From DASVWH01 sp036389715 (GTDB taxonomy: Bacteria > Acidobacteriota > Blastocatellia > Pyrinomonadales > Pyrinomonadaceae): a DNA stretch of 19,683 nt. How positions within the stretch are numbered: position 1 is the first letter of the stretch; every line of letters starts with the position of its first letter. Below the pieces are notes generated by a model. It was not told the DNA's origin and ran no database searches. It saw only the letters and a list, made by a program, of their open reading frames with translations. A program made the position numbers and the translations under genes. This document shows positions 1 to 7,785 of this stretch, piece after piece. The stretch covers positions 1 through 19,683 of the forward strand of contig DASVWH010000159.1 in the NCBI GenBank assembly GCA_036389715.1, in the 5' to 3' direction.

Positions 1-48
1 CGCGAGCCTGGGCCAGAGGCGCAGATGGAGGAGGAGCGTCGTGTCTGA
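1..48 (+). CDS. 3' end of an upstream gene (partial, product unknown)
   Basis: The frame starting at the first base is open to a TGA at 46-48, giving at most 15 residues that end in an acidic/basic tail (MEEERRV). This stop overlaps the start of galT by 8 bases, as in a translationally coupled operon, so the galactose operon probably continues upstream of the window. The piece is too short to name, and in GC-rich DNA 15 open codons can occur by chance. Confidence 0.3.
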   Translation, partial: REPGPEAQMEEERRV

Positions 49-1039
49 ACTTCGCTGGAATCCGCTGCTCGGCGAATGGCTGGCGACGGCGACGAACAGG
101 CAGGAGCGGACCTTCCTGCCGCCAGCCGATTTCTGCCCGCTCTGCCCGACGAAAGAGGGAGGATTTCCGACGGAAGTGCCCGAAAGCAGTTACGACATGG
201 TGGTCTTCGAGAACCGTTTTCCCTCGCTGCGGCCCGACCCTCCGGCCCCTGCGGTCGAGGCAAGCGGGCTCTATCCTGTGCGCCCGGCGCGCGGCGTCTG
301 CGAGGTTTTGCTCTACTCCGCGAATCACAATTCGACGCTGGCCGGGGAGCCCGTCGAGCAGCTCTACAAGCTGGTGCAGGTCTGGGCGGATCGTTTCGCA
401 GAGCTGGGCGCGCTCGATTTCGTCAACTACGTTTTCGAGTTCGAGAACAAGGGCGAGGCCATCGGCGTCACGATTCATCACCCGCACGGGCAAATCTATG
501 CTTACCCGTTCATCCCTCCGCGCATCGAGCGGGAGCTTGAGCAGTCTCGCGCTCACACGCGGGCGACGGGCCGCTGCCTGCTCTGCGACATCATCGCAGA
601 AGAGCGGCAGGACGGGCGCAGAATCGTCGCCGGGAACGGCTCCTTCGTCGCCTATGTCCCTTTCTTCGCGCGCTATCCTTACGAGGTTCACATCGCGTCC
701 GTGCGTCATCTACAGGCGTTGACGGACCTGGGCCGGGCGGAGCAGCGGGAACTGGCCGCGCTGCTCAAGACGGTGCTCGCTGCTTACGACAGGCTCTTCG
801 ACATCTCGTTCCCGTACATGATGGTGCTGCATCAGCGCCCGAGCGACGGCGGCTCATACGACTACTACCATTTCCACATAGAGTTTTATCCTCCGCTGAG
901 GACCGCGACGAAGCTCAAGTACCTGGCGGGCAGCGAGACAGGGGCCGGGATGTTCATCAACGATACGCTCGCTGAAGAGAAGGCGGCCGAGCTGCGCGCG
1001 CGAGTCGCTCCCGTCCTCTGGAAAGGAGCACAGGCGTGA
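41..1039 (+). CDS. galT: Galactose-1-phosphate uridylyltransferase
   Basis: GalT is a cytoplasmic Leloir-pathway enzyme that exchanges UMP between UDP-glucose and galactose-1-phosphate, giving glucose-1-phosphate and UDP-galactose. The 332-residue length is normal for the family. The N-terminus (MSELRWNPLLGEW) is typical of family members. A CPLC pair at residues 32-35 fits the structural zinc site. The catalytic HPHGQ motif is at 147-151, where H149 is the histidine that becomes uridylylated. HFHIEFYPP (277-285) and the following KYLAGSETGAG segment are the usual C-terminal hallmarks. The GTG start at 41 is supported by a strong purine-rich SD (GGAGGAGGAG, 27-36). The stop overlaps the galK start by 4 bases (GTGA), so the two are translationally coupled. 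No key residue is missing. Confidence 0.97.
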   Translation: MSELRWNPLLGEWLATATNRQERTFLPPADFCPLCPTKEGGFPTEVPESSYDMVVFENRFPSLRPDPPAPAVEASGLYPVRPARGVCEVLLYSANHNSTLAGEPVEQLYKLVQVWADRFAELGALDFVNYVFEFENKGEAIGVTIHHPHGQIYAYPFIPPRIERELEQSRAHTRATGRCLLCDIIAEERQDGRRIVAGNGSFVAYVPFFARYPYEVHIASVRHLQALTDLGRAEQRELAALLKTVLAAYDRLFDISFPYMMVLHQRPSDGGSYDYYHFHIEFYPPLRTATKLKYLAGSETGAGMFINDTLAEEKAAELRARVAPVLWKGAQA

Positions 1040-2217
1040 TTGACCGCGACGCCCTGCGTGAGGCATTCGGCGAGAGGTTCGGCCAGGGCCGAGCGCGTCT
1101 CTTTCGCGCGCCCGGCCGCGTTAACCTGATCGGCGAGCACACGGATTATAACGACGGCTTCGTGCTCCCGATGGCCATTGACCGCGAGACGGTCGTGGCG
1201 GCGGCAGCCAATGGCGGCAGGCGCGTCCGCGTGCATTCGCTCAACGTTAACGAGTCGGCCGAGTTCGATCTGGACAATCCGGGCGAGCGGCAGCGCGGCA
1301 TCTGGCTCGATTACGTCGAAGGCGTGGCGCAGTCTCTGAAGGGGCGCGGGTTGGCGCTTGAAGGGGCCGACATGGTGCTCTGGTCTGACGTGCCGACGGG
1401 GGCCGGGCTCTCGTCTTCGGCCGCGCTCGAAATATCTACGGGGCTGACGCTGCTCGGCATCTCTGGGATCGAGCTTGAGAGGGTCGAACTGGCGCTCGCC
1501 GGGCAGCAGGCAGAGCACGTCTACGTCGGGACCAAGTCCGGCATCATGGACCAACTGGTCGCCGCCTACGGCCTCAAGGGGCACGCGCTCCTGATTGATT
1601 GCCGCTCGCTCGGGATGACGCAGATTCCGCTGGATACCTCGGACGTGGCGGTCGCCGTCTGCGACACGCGCGTCAAGCACGAATTGTCCTCTTCGGCCTA
1701 CAACACGCGGCGCGAGGAATGCGAGCGCGGCGTCCGGCTCTTGAGCGAACTCCTGCCGGGCATCAGGGCGCTGCGCGATGTCAGCATCAGTGATTTCGAG
1801 CTGTACGAAGAGATGCTGCCGGAGCCCGTGCGCTCGCGCTGCCGCCACGTCTTGACGGAGAATGCGCGGACGCTGCTTGCCGCCGACGCGCTCCGCGCCC
1901 GCGATTTCGAGGAGATGGGGCGCTTGATGCTGGCCAGCCATCAATCGCTGCGCGTTGATTACGAGGTCAGTTGTCTGGAGCTGGACGCGCTGGTCGAAAT
2001 CGCCACGGCGATTGACGGCGTTTTCGGGGCGCGGATGACCGGCGGCGGGTTTGGCGGCTGCACGGTCAATCTGGTCCGCCGCGCGGCGCTCAGAAAATTT
2101 CGAGAGCGGGTCGCGGCCGAGTATAATAAAGTTACAGGCAGGATTCCGACCATCTACATCTCCGAACCCGGAGACGGCGCAAGAGAGATTACCGAATCAT
2201 CCTCTGGCGAGGCATGA
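1036..2217 (+). CDS. galK: Galactokinase
   Basis: Galactokinase uses ATP to phosphorylate alpha-D-galactopyranose at C1, the step before GalT. It belongs to the GHMP kinase family. The galactokinase signature (RAPGRVNLIGEHTDYNDGF) lies at residues 24-42 and the GHMP ATP-binding loop (VPTGAGLSSSAAL) at 119-131. The SGIMDQ segment at 168-173 places the likely catalytic Asp at D172, and the C-terminal glycine-rich GHMP motif (RMTGGGFGGCT) is at 334-344. The length of 393 residues is standard. The GTG start overlaps the galT stop, with AAAGGAG at 1022-1028 as ribosome site. The enzyme acts on the pyranose ring form, so if the operon imports galactofuranose, ring isomerisation must come first. Confidence 0.97.
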   Translation: MIDRDALREAFGERFGQGRARLFRAPGRVNLIGEHTDYNDGFVLPMAIDRETVVAAAANGGRRVRVHSLNVNESAEFDLDNPGERQRGIWLDYVEGVAQSLKGRGLALEGADMVLWSDVPTGAGLSSSAALEISTGLTLLGISGIELERVELALAGQQAEHVYVGTKSGIMDQLVAAYGLKGHALLIDCRSLGMTQIPLDTSDVAVAVCDTRVKHELSSSAYNTRREECERGVRLLSELLPGIRALRDVSISDFELYEEMLPEPVRSRCRHVLTENARTLLAADALRARDFEEMGRLMLASHQSLRVDYEVSCLELDALVEIATAIDGVFGARMTGGGFGGCTVNLVRRAALRKFRERVAAEYNKVTGRIPTIYISEPGDGAREITESSSGEA

Positions 2218-2229
2218 GCTGAAAAGCCG

Positions 2230-3333
2230 ATGAAGGCAAAGATGCGGATCAAAGATGTGGCGCGGGAGGCGGGCGTTTCAACCGCGACCGTTTCACACGT
2301 CATCAACAAGACGCGGTTCGTCTCCGAGGTGACGCGCGAAAAGGTGATGGGCGCTATCGAGCGCTGCAACTACTATCCGAACGCACACGCGCGCAGTCTC
2401 GCCTCGGGCCGCAGCAACACGTTCGGGCTGCTCATCTCCGACATCTCCAATCCGTTCTTTCCCGAGCTGGTCAAGAGCATCGAGGCGGCCGCCTTCGAGA
2501 ACGGCCATGACGTGATTCTCTCGAACACGGATTATGACGACGGGCGGACGGTCAATAACGTCCAGCGTTTCATCGAACGCAACGTGGCGGGCGTGGCCCT
2601 GATGACCTCCGAGCTTGACCCGGCTTTAATCGAGGAGCTGGCGCGTCGCCGCGTCCCCGTAGTCTTCCTGGACATCGGGTCGGCCGGCGTCTGCATGAGC
2701 AACATCGTCGTTGATTACGAGGCGGGCATCGGCGAGGCGATCAGCCACCTGGTCTGGCTCGGCCACCGGAGGATAGCTTACGTCGGCGGCCCGGCCCGGC
2801 TGCGCTCGGCCGCCAGGCGGCTGGAGGCTTTCCGCGAGTCTCTGGCCTATCAACTGCCGGAGTGCGGACCGCCCGCGATTTACGAAGGCGACTTCCGGCT
2901 CGAAGGCGGGAGGCGCGCGGCGCGCGAGCTGCTCGGCGCAACGGAGCTGCCGACGGCCGTCGTCGTCGCCAATGACATGATGGCGCTCGGCGTGATGCAG
3001 GAGTGCCAGGAGCGCGGGCTGAGTGTGCCCGACGATATTTCCATCGTCGGCTTTGACGACATAGCGTTCGCGGCGCTCAGTAATCCGCCGCTGACGACCG
3101 TCTGCCTGCCGCGCGTCGAGCTGGGGCGCAAAGTGGTAGAGGCTTTGATGGCGATCATCGAACACACGGACCAGCAGGGCGTCGAGATCAACATTCCGAC
3201 CCATCTGGTGCTACGCGATTCGACCGCGCCCGCCAGGGAAGCGGAACCGCCGCGCCGGGACGGGCCGGGAGAGGGCGATGACGAAGGCGCTCTCGACGAA
3301 CCGGCAGGGCTGACCAAGCAGTACAACTCATAA
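2230..3333 (+). CDS. LacI/GalR-family transcriptional regulator
   Basis: This is a DNA-binding sugar-responsive regulator. The N-terminal helix-turn-helix spans about residues 6-27 (IKDVAREAGVSTATVSHVIN), followed by the hinge helix PNAHARSLASGRS (50-62). A periplasmic-binding-protein-like effector and dimerisation domain runs from about 64 to 340, including DISNPFFPELV and the VPDDISIVGFDDI stretch. The last ~35 residues are a charged, Pro/Gly-rich tail not needed for the fold. The start is ATG 2230, or possibly M5 at 2242; neither has a strong SD. Lying between galK and the GH43 gene, it most likely controls this operon in response to the imported sugar or a derivative. No clear palindromic operator is seen in the short gaps within the operon, so the operator may lie upstream of the window. 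Confidence 0.95.
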   Translation: MKAKMRIKDVAREAGVSTATVSHVINKTRFVSEVTREKVMGAIERCNYYPNAHARSLASGRSNTFGLLISDISNPFFPELVKSIEAAAFENGHDVILSNTDYDDGRTVNNVQRFIERNVAGVALMTSELDPALIEELARRRVPVVFLDIGSAGVCMSNIVVDYEAGIGEAISHLVWLGHRRIAYVGGPARLRSAARRLEAFRESLAYQLPECGPPAIYEGDFRLEGGRRAARELLGATELPTAVVVANDMMALGVMQECQERGLSVPDDISIVGFDDIAFAALSNPPLTTVCLPRVELGRKVVEALMAIIEHTDQQGVEINIPTHLVLRDSTAPAREAEPPRRDGPGEGDDEGALDEPAGLTKQYNS

Positions 3334-3349
3334 AAAGGACCTGTAGAAG

Positions 3350-4963
3350 ATGGGAACACCGCTGATTAAACAATCTTTGCGCGCTCTGTGCGCTGCGCTC
3401 CTGCTGGCTCTCTGTGCCGGGAGCGGGGCGGCGCAGCGTCGTGCCACTTACACTAACCCCGCGATGGCGGGCGACTTTCCGGACCCGTCCGTGATTCGCG
3501 TCGGGCAGGACTACTGGGCGGCGGCGACCTCGTCCGAGTGGGCTCCAGAGTTTCCCATCCTGCACTCGCGCGACCTGGTTAACTGGGAGGTCGTCGGCGC
3601 GGTCTTCCAGAAGCGCCCGGAGTGGTCCACAGGCAGTTACTGGGCCCCTGAAATCTCGGAATATCGCGGCAGGTTTTTCATCTACTATGCGGCGCGCAAG
3701 AAGGGCGGCCCGCTGTGCGTTGCCGTGGCGACGGCGCGCCGCCCGCAGGGGCCCTACACCGATCACGGCCCGCTCGTCTGCCAGGAGGTCGGCTCGATTG
3801 ACGGCTTCCCGGTGACGGACGAGAACGGAGAGCGTTACCTGCTCTGGAAAGAGGACGGCAACAGCGTCAGTAAGCCGACGCCCATCTGGTCGCAGCGCCT
3901 GTCGGCGGATGGGACGCGTCTGGTCGGCGAGCGGCGCGAGCTGTTTCACAACGATCAGGCCTGGGAGAAGCACGCCTCGCTCCCCTACGGCGATCTGGTC
4001 GAAGGCCCGGCCGTCGTCCGGCATAACGGCTGGTTTTATATCTTCTACTCCGGCAACTTCTGCTGTGCGCGCGAGTGCAATTACATGATCGGCGTCGCGC
4101 GCTCGCGCAAGCTGCTCGGCCCCTGGGAGAAGAATCCGTCGAACCCCATCATGCGCGGCAACGAGACCTGGAAGTGTCCGGGCCACGGGACCATCGTCAG
4201 TGACCAGAGAGGGCGCGATTTTCTTCTCTATCACGCTTACAAGGCGGACGACTTCGTCTACGTCGGGCGGCAGGCGCTGCTCGACGAAATCAACTGGGGC
4301 CGCGACGGGTGGCCGACGATTAACGGCGGACGCGGCCCGAGCCGCAACGCGGCCTCGCCCTTTGGCGCTCCCGACAGCGCGGCCGAATACTCTTTCTTCG
4401 ACGACTTTATGACTGCGGACCTGATGCCCGGCTGGCAGTGGCCGCAGGCGAACGAACCCGAAGTTCGCGTCGAAGGCCGGGGCAGGGGCCATGTGGTGCT
4501 CGCGCCATCCGCCTCCGACCAGAGCAAGAATCCGGTCATCAGCGCGGTGCTCGGCCACTCGACTATGACGGGCGATTACGTGGCGACGACCCGGCTTGAG
4601 ATGAGCGGCCAGGGGGCGGGCGCGCTGGCCGGTCTCTCCGCCTACGGCGACCAGGAAAACGCGCTCGGACTGGCTCTCGGCGGCAACGGCAATCTGATGC
4701 TCTGGCGCATCGAGAAGGGCGAGAACCGGACGGTCGCGCAGGCCGATGCGCCGCGCCGCGGCCCCGTCTTCCTGCGCATGACGGCGCGCCAGGGCCGCCT
4801 CTACCGCTTCGCCTTCAGCCAGGACGGACGCCGCTGGACCAACATCGGAGAGGAAGTGGACGGCACTTATCTGCCGCCCTGGGACAGGGGCGTGCGCGTT
4901 GCCCTGACGGCGGGCGGCGCTCCCGCCAGGTTTGACTGGCTGCGCATCACGCCCGCGCGTTGA
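3350..4963 (+). CDS. Secreted GH43-family glycosidase (furanosidase-type), with C-terminal beta-sandwich
   Basis: This is a predicted exported glycoside hydrolase of family 43, inverting five-bladed beta-propeller enzymes. Residues 1-29 look like a signal peptide (basic start, Leu/Ala-rich core, probable cleavage after SGAAQ or nearby). The propeller begins at YTNPAMAGDFPDPSV, with candidate catalytic base D45, pKa-modulating D151 (SIDGFPVTDENG) and general acid E218 (LVEGPAV), the usual GH43 trio. From about residue 348 (FFDDF) to the end a second domain resembles the concanavalin-like beta-sandwich seen behind many GH43 propellers. The length of 537 is normal for this two-domain layout. Family members act on alpha-L-arabinofuranosides, beta-xylosides, galactans, and in some subfamilies beta-D-galactofuranosides. 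Context (galK, galT, galactofuranose-type importer) favours a galactose-containing substrate. Subfamily cannot be assigned by eye. Confidence 0.9.
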   Translation: MGTPLIKQSLRALCAALLLALCAGSGAAQRRATYTNPAMAGDFPDPSVIRVGQDYWAAATSSEWAPEFPILHSRDLVNWEVVGAVFQKRPEWSTGSYWAPEISEYRGRFFIYYAARKKGGPLCVAVATARRPQGPYTDHGPLVCQEVGSIDGFPVTDENGERYLLWKEDGNSVSKPTPIWSQRLSADGTRLVGERRELFHNDQAWEKHASLPYGDLVEGPAVVRHNGWFYIFYSGNFCCARECNYMIGVARSRKLLGPWEKNPSNPIMRGNETWKCPGHGTIVSDQRGRDFLLYHAYKADDFVYVGRQALLDEINWGRDGWPTINGGRGPSRNAASPFGAPDSAAEYSFFDDFMTADLMPGWQWPQANEPEVRVEGRGRGHVVLAPSASDQSKNPVISAVLGHSTMTGDYVATTRLEMSGQGAGALAGLSAYGDQENALGLALGGNGNLMLWRIEKGENRTVAQADAPRRGPVFLRMTARQGRLYRFAFSQDGRRWTNIGEEVDGTYLPPWDRGVRVALTAGGAPARFDWLRITPAR

Positions 4964-5015
4964 ACCCATCAGTCTCGTAGTGCGGAATCTTAAAAATCAT
5001 TGGAGAGCATCAAAG

Positions 5016-6023
5016 ATGAAACCTATCATTAACTCAAGAAAGCTGGCCGCTTGTTTGCTCGTCGCGGCTCTCGCTCTGCTGACGCTCGGGGCGGGCTGTG
5101 CCAAGCAGGGCAGCCGCTCGGGAGGAGGGGACGCCGCAGCGGGCAAGGGGAAGCTCAAGGTCGGCTTCTCGCAGATGGAAGAGAACAATCCCTGGCGCAT
5201 CGCCGAGACCAACAGCATGAGGGACGAAGCGAAGAAGCGCGGCGACAGGTTTGAGCTGGTCGTGACCAACGCCCAGGGCCAGACCTCCAAGCAGGTCTCC
5301 GATGTCGAAGACTTGATCGCGCAGCGCGTCAACGCCATCTTCCTCGCGCCGCGCGAGTTCGAGGGGCTCGGCTCGGCGCTGCGGCGCGCGCGCGAGGCGA
5401 ACATCCCGGTCTTCCTGATTGACCGCGAAGCGGCGGGCACGGCCGGGCAGGACTTCGTCGCCTTCCTCGGCTCCAACTTCGTCGAGCAGGGCAAGCGCGC
5501 TGGCGAGTGGCTCGTCAAGCAGACCAACGGCAAGGCAGGGATAGTCGAACTGACGGGCACGGCCGGAGCCTCCGTCGCGCGTGACCGCTCGGAGGGCTTC
5601 AAGCAGGCGATTCAGGGCTCGCCCGACATGAAGATTCTGACTTCGCAGACGGGCAATTTTTCGCGCGCCGAGGGCCAGAAGGTGATGGAGAATATCATCC
5701 AGGCCCACGGCAAAGAGATCACGGCCGTCTATGCGCACAACGACGAGATGGCGCTCGGCGCGATTCAGGCTCTGAAGGCCGCCGGGATGAACCCGGGCAA
5801 GGATGTCCTGATCGTCTCGGTTGACGGCGAGAAGGCTGCGCTCGAAGCCATCACCCGCGGCGAGATGAACATCACGGTCGAGTCCAATCCGCGCTTTGGC
5901 CCGCTCGCCTTCGATACCCTGGAAAAGTTTCTCAGGAAAGAATCCATCCCGCCCAAGATTATTCTCGAGGATAGATTCTTCGACGCGAGCAACGCCGCGC
6001 AGTTCATCAACGAAGCGTACTGA
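5016..6023 (+). CDS. ytfQ: Sugar ABC transporter substrate-binding lipoprotein, YtfQ-like (galactofuranose type)
   Basis: This is an extracytoplasmic sugar receptor of the ribose/galactose-binding (Peripla_BP_4) family. The start at 5016 is chosen because it gives a signal peptide (INSRKLAACLL...) ending at a lipobox-like LGAGC, with C28 as probable lipidated cysteine; a GGAGAG ribosome site lies at 5002-5007. A frame extending upstream to 4932 would overlap the GH43 gene and hide the signal. The mature protein begins KLKVGFSQMEENNPWRIAET. This segment, LIDREAAG, ELTGTAGASVARDRSEGF, and VYAHNDEMALGAIQALKAAG closely match what I recall of E. coli YtfQ, the galactofuranose-binding protein. The lipoprotein anchor differs from the soluble E. 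coli protein. Other furanoses such as L-arabinofuranose remain possible ligands. Confidence 0.92.
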   Translation: MKPIINSRKLAACLLVAALALLTLGAGCAKQGSRSGGGDAAAGKGKLKVGFSQMEENNPWRIAETNSMRDEAKKRGDRFELVVTNAQGQTSKQVSDVEDLIAQRVNAIFLAPREFEGLGSALRRAREANIPVFLIDREAAGTAGQDFVAFLGSNFVEQGKRAGEWLVKQTNGKAGIVELTGTAGASVARDRSEGFKQAIQGSPDMKILTSQTGNFSRAEGQKVMENIIQAHGKEITAVYAHNDEMALGAIQALKAAGMNPGKDVLIVSVDGEKAALEAITRGEMNITVESNPRFGPLAFDTLEKFLRKESIPPKIILEDRFFDASNAAQFINEAY

Positions 6024-6031
6024 AAAGGTCG

Positions 6032-6169
6032 AAGCTCAAGGTTCAAGGTTCGGGGTTGATAGTTTAGGGTTCAGGGTTGGACTTTCTTCTGAGTTGATAA
6101 CAGCCGCTGAACTCTCTTCTTGAAACCTCGAACTCGAAACTGAAACTCGAAACCTTGAACCTTGAGCTT
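6032..6169 (+). repeat. Long inverted repeat in the binding-protein/ATPase spacer
   Basis: A 19-bp arm at 6032-6050 (AAGCTCAAGGTTCAAGGTT) is exactly complementary to 6151-6169. Pairing extends imperfectly inward when a one-base bulge is allowed. The ~100-bp interior is filled with related short words (GGTTC, AGGGTT, GAAACTCGAA) and is much poorer in GC than the flanking genes. The whole 166-bp spacer (6024-6189) holds no gene. A transcript would form a long stem directly after the binding-protein stop, a position where hairpins commonly protect the upstream mRNA and make receptor expression exceed transporter expression. Confidence 0.85.
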
Positions 6170-6189
6170 TTGAATCTTGAGCTATTCTT

Positions 6190-7782
6190 ATGAGCACACC
6201 AGAACCGCTCCTCCGAATGGAGGGAATCACCAAGAGCTTTGCGGGCGTCGCGGCGCTCTCCGGCGTTGACCTGACGCTCGAACGCGGCGAGGTTCACGCG
6301 CTCGTCGGTGAAAACGGCGCGGGCAAATCCACGCTGATTAAGATTATGACCGGCGCTTACACGCGCGATGCCGGGACGGTGCTGCTCGAAGGCCGCGCGG
6401 TCGAGTTTCGGACTCCCGAAGAGGCGCAGGCAGAGGGCGTCGTCGCCGTTTACCAGGAGGTCAACCTGCTGGCGTTTCGCACCGTGGCCGAGAACATCTA
6501 CCTCGGGCGAGAGCCGCGCCGGTTCGGCCTGATAGACTGGAAACGGATGTTCCGCGAGGCCGCTAACCTGTTGGCCAGGTTGGGCTTAGAGATAGATCCG
6601 CGTGCCACGCTCGGGAGCCTGAACATCGCGTTGCGGCAGATGATCGCCATCGCGCGCGGCGTCTCCTTCGGCGCGAAGGTCGTCGTCCTGGACGAGCCGA
6701 CCAGCTCGCTGACCGAGCGCGAGGTCTCCATTCTCTACGACGTGATTCGACGCCTCAAGGCAGAGGGCGCGGCGGTCGTCTACATCAGCCATCGCTTCGA
6801 CGAGCTGTACACGGTCTGTGATCGCGTGACGGTGCTGCGCGACGGAAAGTTCGTCGCCACGCGCCCGCTCGCCGGACTGGAAAAGCTGGACCTGGTCTGC
6901 CTGATGCTCGGCAAGCAGCGCGACGAGCTGCGACAGGGAACGACCGCCTTCGAGCATCACGACGCGAAGGCGGGCCAGACGCCGCTCTTGCAGGCACGGA
7001 ACCTGACGCGCGGGCGCAAGCTCAACCACGTCACGGTTGACGCCGCGCGCGGCGAGATAGTGGGCGTCGCCGGACTCCTCGGCTCGGGCCGCACGGAGAC
7101 GGCCAGGGCCATCTTCGGCGCGGATAAAATAGAGGAGGGCGAGGTCTACCTCGAAGGCCAGCCGCTACGCCTGCGCTCGCCGCGCGACGCCATCAAGGCC
7201 GGGCTCGCCTTCCTCTCCGAAGACCGCAAGGCCGAAGGCATCATTCCTGAACTCTCCGTCCGCGAGAATCTGACGCTCGCAGCCCTGCCCTCGCTGACCA
7301 AGCTCGGCGTCGTCTCGCGCGCGCGCCAGCAGGAGATAGTTGACCGCTTTATGAAGCGGCTCGGCATCAAGGCCACGAGCGCCGAGCAGAAGATTCGCGA
7401 GCTGTCGGGCGGCAATCAACAGAAGGTGCTGCTGGCGCGCTGGCTCTGCAAGAATCCGAAGTTCCTGATTCTGGATGAGCCGACGCGCGGGATAGACATC
7501 GGCGCGAAGGGAGAGATTCAGGAGTTGATTAACGAGCTGGCCAATTCCGGCCTCGGCGTCCTGATGATCTCATCTGAGCTGGAGGAGCTGGTCGAAGGCA
7601 GCTCGCGCGTCATCGTCATGCGCGACGGGCAGCGCATCGGGGAGCTGCGCGGCGGCGAAGTCTCGGCCGATGCGATTATTCGCGCGATGGCCCGTGAAGA
7701 CACGGAAGAGACGGCCGCCCCGGCGACGGGCGCGACAGGGACGGACGGCTCAAACGACGGGCCAACAACCGCAGGAGCATAA
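6190..7782 (+). CDS. ytfR: Sugar ABC transporter ATPase with two nucleotide-binding domains, YtfR-like
   Basis: This is the energy-coupling subunit of the sugar importer, with two fused ABC domains (RbsA/MglA/YtfR class). The first domain has an intact Walker A (GENGAGKST, 40-48), a Q-loop (YQEVNLL) and Walker B (VVVLDEPTSS, from 164), but a divergent signature loop (LNIALRQM). The second has a degenerate Walker A (AGLLGSGRTET), an intact signature (LSGGNQQKVLLARW) and Walker B (LILDEPTRGID). This asymmetry is usual for the class. REPRRFGLI, LLGSGRTETA and EDRKAEGII correspond closely to recalled E. coli YtfR. The last ~20 residues are a Thr/Ala/Gly-rich tail. The ATG at 6190 has only a weak SD, just downstream of the 6032-6169 hairpin, which suggests lower expression than the binding protein. 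Confidence 0.95.
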   Translation: MSTPEPLLRMEGITKSFAGVAALSGVDLTLERGEVHALVGENGAGKSTLIKIMTGAYTRDAGTVLLEGRAVEFRTPEEAQAEGVVAVYQEVNLLAFRTVAENIYLGREPRRFGLIDWKRMFREAANLLARLGLEIDPRATLGSLNIALRQMIAIARGVSFGAKVVVLDEPTSSLTEREVSILYDVIRRLKAEGAAVVYISHRFDELYTVCDRVTVLRDGKFVATRPLAGLEKLDLVCLMLGKQRDELRQGTTAFEHHDAKAGQTPLLQARNLTRGRKLNHVTVDAARGEIVGVAGLLGSGRTETARAIFGADKIEEGEVYLEGQPLRLRSPRDAIKAGLAFLSEDRKAEGIIPELSVRENLTLAALPSLTKLGVVSRARQQEIVDRFMKRLGIKATSAEQKIRELSGGNQQKVLLARWLCKNPKFLILDEPTRGIDIGAKGEIQELINELANSGLGVLMISSELEELVEGSSRVIVMRDGQRIGELRGGEVSADAIIRAMAREDTEETAAPATGATGTDGSNDGPTTAGA

Positions 7783-7785
7783 GAG

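Noticed and set aside
886..1944. 352-codon open frame on the - strand, opposite galK
   Set aside because: galK motifs are unambiguous on the + strand; the antisense frame has shadow-type composition and runs across the galT/galK junction.
3188..4969. 593-codon open frame on the - strand, opposite the GH43 gene
   Set aside because: The + strand encodes a signal peptide and all GH43 catalytic motifs; the antisense product is Arg/Ala/Gly-rich with no recognisable domain, a common shadow in GC-rich genes.
4932..5015. Upstream extension of the binding-protein frame into the GH43 gene
   Set aside because: It would bury the signal peptide and lipobox; ATG 5016 has a good SD.
2218..5015. Search for a LacI-type palindromic operator in the short gaps around the regulator and GH43 genes
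   Set aside because: No convincing symmetric site was seen; the operator is probably upstream of galT, outside the window.
6061..6080. Telomere-like AGGGTT words in the 6024-6189 spacer
   Set aside because: Only a few irregular copies, mixed with other words; better explained as part of the inverted-repeat spacer.
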